This document shows positions 5,571 to 9,340 of a DNA stretch of 9,340 nucleotides, in pieces. The first letter of the stretch is position 1; every line of letters begins with the position of its first letter. This DNA comes from an uncultured Eubacteriales bacterium (GTDB taxonomy: Bacteria; Bacillota; Clostridia; UBA1381), in NCBI GenBank assembly GCA_905199755.1, contig CAJKHT010000095.1:1-9340 (forward strand). The letters run 5' to 3'. The notes under the pieces were generated by a model that had not been told where the DNA came from, searched no databases, and saw only the letters and a program-made list of their open reading frames with translations. A program made the translations under genes and the position numbers.

Positions 5571-6833
5571 ATGGCAATGACCATGACACAGAAGATTTTG
5601 GCGAGAGCATCGGGACAAAGCGAGGTAAAAGCAGGCGATTTGATTATGGCTGACTTAAACCTTGTATTGGGCAACGATATTACCAGCCCCGTGGCTATCG
5701 GTGAATTTGATAAAATCGGTGGTAAATCAGTATTTGATAAAGCAAAAATTGCGCTTGTTCCCGATCATTTCACTCCGAATAAGGATATTAAATCGGCACA
5801 GCAGGCTTTAAAGGTAAGAAACTTCGCAAAGGAACAGGATATTGTAAACTATTTTGAAGTCGGCGAGGTCGGAATCGAGCATGCTCTGCTTCCCGAAAAA
5901 GGTTTGGTTGTGGCAGGAGATGTCGTTATAGGTGCCGACTCACACACATGTACATACGGCGCCCTCGGCGCATTCTCAACCGGTGTCGGTTCAACCGACA
6001 TGGCGGCAGGTATGGCAACGGGCAAAGCATGGTTTAAAGTACCCGATGCGATTAAATTCAATCTCAGCGGCAAACTCAGAAAATATGTAAGCGGCAAGGA
6101 TTTGATACTTTACATAATAGGAAAAATCGGTGTTGACGGTGCATTGTACAAGAGTATGGAATTTACCGGTGAGGGTATGCACAGTCTTAGCATGGATGAC
6201 CGTTTTACCATTGCAAACATGGCAATAGAAGCCGGTGCAAAGAACGGTATATTTGAGATTGATGACAAAACAATCGAATACATGAAAGAACATTCCGACC
6301 GTGAATACACCGAATTCAAAGCTGACGATGATGCCGTATATTCACAGGTTATCGATATAGACCTTTCGGAGGTTCCTCATACAGTGGCATTTCCGCATCT
6401 GCCCGAAAACGCAAGAACACCCGAAAACTGGGGCGATGTTGAAATTGACCAGGTTGTTATCGGTTCATGTACAAACGGCAGATTATCCGATTTACAGCAT
6501 GCGGCTGAAATTTTAAAAGGAAAGCATGTAAAAAAAGGACTGCGCGCAATAATTTTCCCGGCAACACAAAAAATTTATCTCGATGCATTGAATGACGGTA
6601 CACTCAGAACGCTCGTTGAAGCAGGCTGTGTTATCTCCGCTCCCACATGCGGACCGTGTCTCGGAGGTCATATGGGCATACTTGCGGAGGGTGAAAGATG
6701 CGTTTCAACCACCAACAGAAATTTTGTCGGAAGAATGGGACATGTTGAGAGCGAGGTTTATCTTGCAAGTCCCGAAGTGGCGGCGGCAAGTGCGGTAACA
6801 GGTAAAATAACCGCACCGGAAGAAATAATGTAA
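5571..6833 (+). CDS. leuC: 3-isopropylmalate dehydratase large subunit
   Basis: The 420-residue product is the large, iron-sulfur subunit of isopropylmalate isomerase. With LeuD it converts 2-isopropylmalate to 3-isopropylmalate in leucine synthesis. The [4Fe-4S] ligands are visible: Cys300 in IGSCTNGR, and Cys360 and Cys363 in PTCGPC. Other aconitase-family motifs include GADSHTCTYG (about 121-130) and STTNRNFVGRMG (about 379-390). Length fits the HacA/LeuC subtype found in Clostridia. I place the start at 5571 (MAMTMTQKIL), because GGAG (5561-5564) is 6 nt upstream and family members begin similarly. The in-frame ATG at 5559 sits too close to the purine-rich AAAGGA to use it. This subtype can be hard to tell from homoaconitase, but the leuD-leuB neighbours settle the role. 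Confidence 0.95.
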   Translation: MAMTMTQKILARASGQSEVKAGDLIMADLNLVLGNDITSPVAIGEFDKIGGKSVFDKAKIALVPDHFTPNKDIKSAQQALKVRNFAKEQDIVNYFEVGEVGIEHALLPEKGLVVAGDVVIGADSHTCTYGALGAFSTGVGSTDMAAGMATGKAWFKVPDAIKFNLSGKLRKYVSGKDLILYIIGKIGVDGALYKSMEFTGEGMHSLSMDDRFTIANMAIEAGAKNGIFEIDDKTIEYMKEHSDREYTEFKADDDAVYSQVIDIDLSEVPHTVAFPHLPENARTPENWGDVEIDQVVIGSCTNGRLSDLQHAAEILKGKHVKKGLRAIIFPATQKIYLDALNDGTLRTLVEAGCVISAPTCGPCLGGHMGILAEGERCVSTTNRNFVGRMGHVESEVYLASPEVAAASAVTGKITAPEEIM

Positions 6834-6855
6834 ATTTTCGGAAAGGATAAGCATA

Positions 6856-7347
6856 ATGAAAGCAGAAGGAAAAGTAATAAAATACGGTGATAATATAGAT
6901 ACAGATGTTATAATTCCCGCAAGATACCTTAACACCTCCCTGCCGGAGGAGCTGGCAAAGCATTGCATGGAGGATATTGACAAGGATTTTGTAAACAAAG
7001 TTCAAAACGGCGATATAATGGTCGGCGGCGCGAATTTCGGCTGCGGTTCTTCAAGAGAACACGCTCCGATAGCCATAAAGGCAAGCGGTATTTCATGCGT
7101 TATAGCAGAAAGCTTTGCAAGAATATTTTTCAGAAATTCAATCAATATAGGACTCCCCATTCTTGAATGTCCCAAAGCTTCAAAAGACATTGAGCCGGGT
7201 GACACGGTTGAAGTTAATTTTGACAGCGGCGTTATTACCAACAAAACAAAGAACAGAACATATCAGGCGGCGGCATTTCCCCCGTTTATGCAGGAGCTTA
7301 TAAATGCCGGAGGATTGGTTAAGTATATTAAGGGAGGTAACATATAA
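6856..7347 (+). CDS. leuD: 3-isopropylmalate dehydratase small subunit
   Basis: The 163-residue product is the small swivel-domain subunit that completes the isopropylmalate isomerase active site with LeuC. Visible hallmarks are DNIDTDVIIPARYLN (about 12-26), GGANFGCGSSREHAP (57-71), and FARIFFRNSINIGLP (87-101). The length is that of the short HacB/LeuD type paired with this kind of LeuC. It starts 22 bp after leuC, with AAAGGA (6842-6847) 8 nt before the ATG. Its stop codon overlaps the leuB start by one base (TAATG), so leuC-leuD-leuB is very likely one transcript with leuD and leuB translation coupled. Confidence 0.95.
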   Translation: MKAEGKVIKYGDNIDTDVIIPARYLNTSLPEELAKHCMEDIDKDFVNKVQNGDIMVGGANFGCGSSREHAPIAIKASGISCVIAESFARIFFRNSINIGLPILECPKASKDIEPGDTVEVNFDSGVITNKTKNRTYQAAAFPPFMQELINAGGLVKYIKGGNI

Positions 7348-8408
7348 TGAGTGAATTTAATATTGCTGTTATAAAAGGTGACGGAATAGGTCCCGAAATC
7401 GTTGAGGGTGCGGAAACAGTGCTTAATGCCGCCGCAAAAAAATTCGGTCATAAGTTTAATTACACAGATGTTTATATGGGCGGCTGCGCGATAGACAAGT
7501 TCGGAGAGCCGCTTCCGCAGGAAACCATTGATATATGTAAAAAAAGCGACAGCGTTCTTTTAGGTGCTGTCGGAGGTCCGAAGTGGGACAATTGCCCGAA
7601 ACGTCCCGAAGCCGGTCTTTTGGGTATAAGAAAAGCACTTGAACTGTATTCCAACCTCCGTCCGTCAATTCTTAAGCCGCAGCTTAAAGAAGCGTCTCCT
7701 TTAAAGGACAGCAAGCTAGAAAACGGTCTTAACGTTATGGTAGTCCGCGAGCTTACCGGCGGAATTTACTTCGGAAAGCGCGAAAAAGCACAGGATGGCT
7801 CATGGGCAAGCGATGAAGAAAAATACAGCGTTGAAGAAATCAGAAGAATAGGTAAAATCGCATTTGAAACCGCAATGTTAAGAAATAAAAGGGTTGTTTC
7901 GGTAGATAAAGCGAATGTGCTTGAATCCTCACGTCTGTGGCGCAAAACCATTACCGAATTATCGGCTGAATATCCCGAGGTTGAATTATCGCATATGTAT
8001 GTTGACAATGCTGCAATGCAGCTTGCAATAAATCCGGCACAGTTTGATGTAATCGTAACCTCAAACATATTCGGGGATATTCTTTCGGATTTATCCTCCG
8101 CAATAGCAGGCTCTATAGGCATGTTGCCGTCCGCTTCGCTCGGCGCGACAAAATGCGGAATGTATGAGCCTATACACGGCAGTGCTCCCGATATCGCAGG
8201 TATAGATATTGCCAATCCTATAGCAACAATAGTCAGCGCGGCAATGATGCTTGAAATGTCTTTCGGACTTATTGAAGAAGCAAAGGCAATAAACGATTCC
8301 GTAGATAAAGTACTTGATATGGGATACCGCACCACCGATATAATGTCCGACGGAATGAAAAAAGTCGGCTGCAAAAAGATGGCAGAGCTTATAGCCGAAA
8401 ATTTATAA
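7347..8408 (+). CDS. leuB: 3-isopropylmalate dehydrogenase
   Basis: The 353-residue, full-length enzyme oxidises and decarboxylates 3-isopropylmalate to 4-methyl-2-oxopentanoate using NAD+, with Mg2+ or Mn2+, in the cytoplasm. It has GDGIGPEI (11-18), substrate-binding arginines in GIRKALELYSNLRP (Arg95, Arg105) and VVRELTGGIYFG (Arg134, with Tyr141). Lys188 is in SVDKANVL, Asp220 in YVDNAAM, and the signature NIFGDILSDLSSAIAGS (240-256) carries metal ligands Asp244 and Asp248. The start overlaps the leuD stop by one base and GGGAGG (7332-7337) lies 9 nt upstream, inside leuD. A strong terminator follows. The product would next be transaminated to leucine by an enzyme encoded elsewhere. Confidence 0.96.
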   Translation: MSEFNIAVIKGDGIGPEIVEGAETVLNAAAKKFGHKFNYTDVYMGGCAIDKFGEPLPQETIDICKKSDSVLLGAVGGPKWDNCPKRPEAGLLGIRKALELYSNLRPSILKPQLKEASPLKDSKLENGLNVMVVRELTGGIYFGKREKAQDGSWASDEEKYSVEEIRRIGKIAFETAMLRNKRVVSVDKANVLESSRLWRKTITELSAEYPEVELSHMYVDNAAMQLAINPAQFDVIVTSNIFGDILSDLSSAIAGSIGMLPSASLGATKCGMYEPIHGSAPDIAGIDIANPIATIVSAAMMLEMSFGLIEEAKAINDSVDKVLDMGYRTTDIMSDGMKKVGCKKMAELIAENL

Positions 8409-8428
8409 AAAAGTGTAAACACAGTACA

Positions 8429-8468
8429 AAAAGCGCCGAACGGAGTACATGTCCCGTTCGGCGCTTTT
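8429..8468. terminator. Bidirectional intrinsic terminator between leuB and ldh
   Basis: The arms at 8429-8443 and 8454-8468 pair perfectly over 15 bp (core GCGCCGAACGG) around a 10-nt loop. The A-run on the left (8428-8432) and T-run on the right (8465-8468) supply a U-tract in either direction, so it can end both leuB and the convergent minus-strand ldh transcript. Confidence 0.93.
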
Positions 8469-8492
8469 CTTTGCAATATCATCAGCTAAGTA

Positions 8493-9340
8493 TTATATAT
8501 TCAGTTTTGAAATATATTCGCGCATAATTTCCGAGCTTTGTTTAAGTCCGTTCATTTCAGACTCCGAAAACGGCACCTCGGGTATCCAGTCAATACCAAA
8601 ACCCGAAACCTTTGCAGGTATACTTAAAGCCGTACCCTCTATTCCGTATTCACCCTCCATAATTGATGATACGGTTAAAAATGAATCCTGCTCCCCTGCT
8701 ATACATTCCGTTATACGAGATACCGCAAGTGCAATTGCGTAATATGTCGCACCTTTTTTCTGAATTATCTCATATGCGGCATTTTTTACCTTATTATACA
8801 TTTCATCGCACGCACTCTGAGAGCAAAGTCCCGTCTGACGCTCATAATCACGCATCGGTATTCCGGCTATGCTTGAAATGCTCCATGCCGCCACCTCGCT
8901 GTCACCGTGTTCGCCTATAATATACGTATGACAGTTGCGCGCATCAACATGAGTATGGCGGCTTAACATGTATTTAAGCCGTGATGTATCAAGAACAGTT
9001 CCCGATCCTATGACCTGATTTTTGGGGAGTCCCGAAAGCTTCCATGTAACATAGGTCAGAATATCAACCGGATTTGAAACGGTCAGTATAATTATATCCT
9101 TCGGCGCATATTTCATAATTCCCGATACAACATCTTTAAGAATATTTGTATTTTTTTGCAGAAGGTCGAGTCTTGTTTCTCCCTGCTTCTGATTTGCTCC
9201 GGCAGTTATAACCACAATATCCGCATCGACACATTCGTCATAGCCTCCGCTGCGTATGTTTACGGGACGTACAAATGACACGCCGTGCGCTATATCCATT
9301 GCATCTCCCTCAGCTTTGTTTTTATCTATATCAAGTATTA
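8493..9340 (-). CDS. ldh: L-lactate dehydrogenase (N-terminus beyond the window)
   Basis: The visible 282 residues cover most of an NAD-dependent L-lactate dehydrogenase, which reduces pyruvate to lactate and regenerates NAD+ in fermentation. The reading frame is open through 9340: ILDIDKNKAEGDAMDIAHG crosses the internal ATG at 9299, so that ATG is not the start. Only the first 30-40 residues, including the nucleotide-binding glycine loop, are off the edge. Motifs: VVITAGANQKQGETRLDLL, where Gln at the specificity position and the following Arg favour lactate over malate; SNPVDILTYVTWK; GSGTVLDTSRL with the substrate-binding Arg; and IGEHGDSEV with the catalytic His. It ends with TAA at 8495-8493 and runs into the terminator shared with leuB. 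Its promoter is outside the window. Confidence 0.93.
   Translation of the reverse strand, partial: ILDIDKNKAEGDAMDIAHGVSFVRPVNIRSGGYDECVDADIVVITAGANQKQGETRLDLLQKNTNILKDVVSGIMKYAPKDIIILTVSNPVDILTYVTWKLSGLPKNQVIGSGTVLDTSRLKYMLSRHTHVDARNCHTYIIGEHGDSEVAAWSISSIAGIPMRDYERQTGLCSQSACDEMYNKVKNAAYEIIQKKGATYYAIALAVSRITECIAGEQDSFLTVSSIMEGEYGIEGTALSIPAKVSGFGIDWIPEVPFSESEMNGLKQSSEIMREYISKLNI

Noticed and set aside
7766..8482. 238-codon open frame on the minus strand opposite leuB
   Set aside because: It is fully antisense to a leuB with every family motif intact, and its translation is low-complexity (Ser/Ile/Ala-rich) as expected from an antisense shadow. It also crosses the shared terminator.
8493..9299. 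ldh read as a complete gene starting at the ATG at 9299, or as malate dehydrogenase
   Set aside because: The frame stays open to 9340 with conserved LDH sequence across the ATG, so the start is outside. The Gln in GANQKQGETR is the lactate-type specificity residue, where malate enzymes have Arg.

Overview
The window looks like chromosomal DNA from an uncultured member of the Clostridia (Bacillota), probably a gut- or rumen-type species. The evidence is AT-leaning composition, strong purine-rich Shine-Dalgarno sequences before most genes, and a gene set typical of that group: YajC followed by a TIGR04086-type membrane protein, a YneA-like LysM protein, class III (Fbp-type) fructose-1,6-bisphosphatase and an L-lactate dehydrogenase. 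Species cannot be named from the sequence alone. Most of the content is housekeeping. The notable material is in the control regions.

Layout: (1) 1-410 holds an unusually GC-rich edge of about 65 bp and, on the minus strand, the C-terminal half of an HD-domain hydrolase whose N-terminal half is absent. (2) 494-1350 has a strong promoter, yajC, and a small four-helix membrane protein gene. Between them a 19-bp hairpin acts both as a terminator-like element and as a cage for the second gene's ribosome binding site. (3) 1358-1884 is a yneA-like gene (probable SOS cell-division inhibitor) with a consensus promoter, an inverted repeat and LexA-like boxes around it, closed by a long-stem terminator. 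(4) 1873-5446 has a promoter, an exported CE12-type SGNH esterase and, 16 bp downstream, fbp (gluconeogenic fructose bisphosphatase). (5) 5465-8468 has an interrupted palindrome, a promoter and the leucine genes leuC-leuD-leuB (isopropylmalate isomerase large and small subunits, isopropylmalate dehydrogenase). These carry out the second and third dedicated steps of leucine synthesis; leuA is not present. (6) 8429-8468 is a bidirectional terminator shared with a convergent, minus-strand L-lactate dehydrogenase gene that runs off the right edge.

No RNA gene, CRISPR array, insertion sequence or prophage was recognised. No wholly new multi-gene system is visible. The best candidates for undescribed biology are the terminator/RBS-sequestering hairpin before the TIGR04086 gene (953-999), the repeat-rich yneA control region (1358-1433), the palindrome upstream of leuC, and the pairing of a secreted esterase with fbp. 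Gaps between genes are all shorter than 300 bp.
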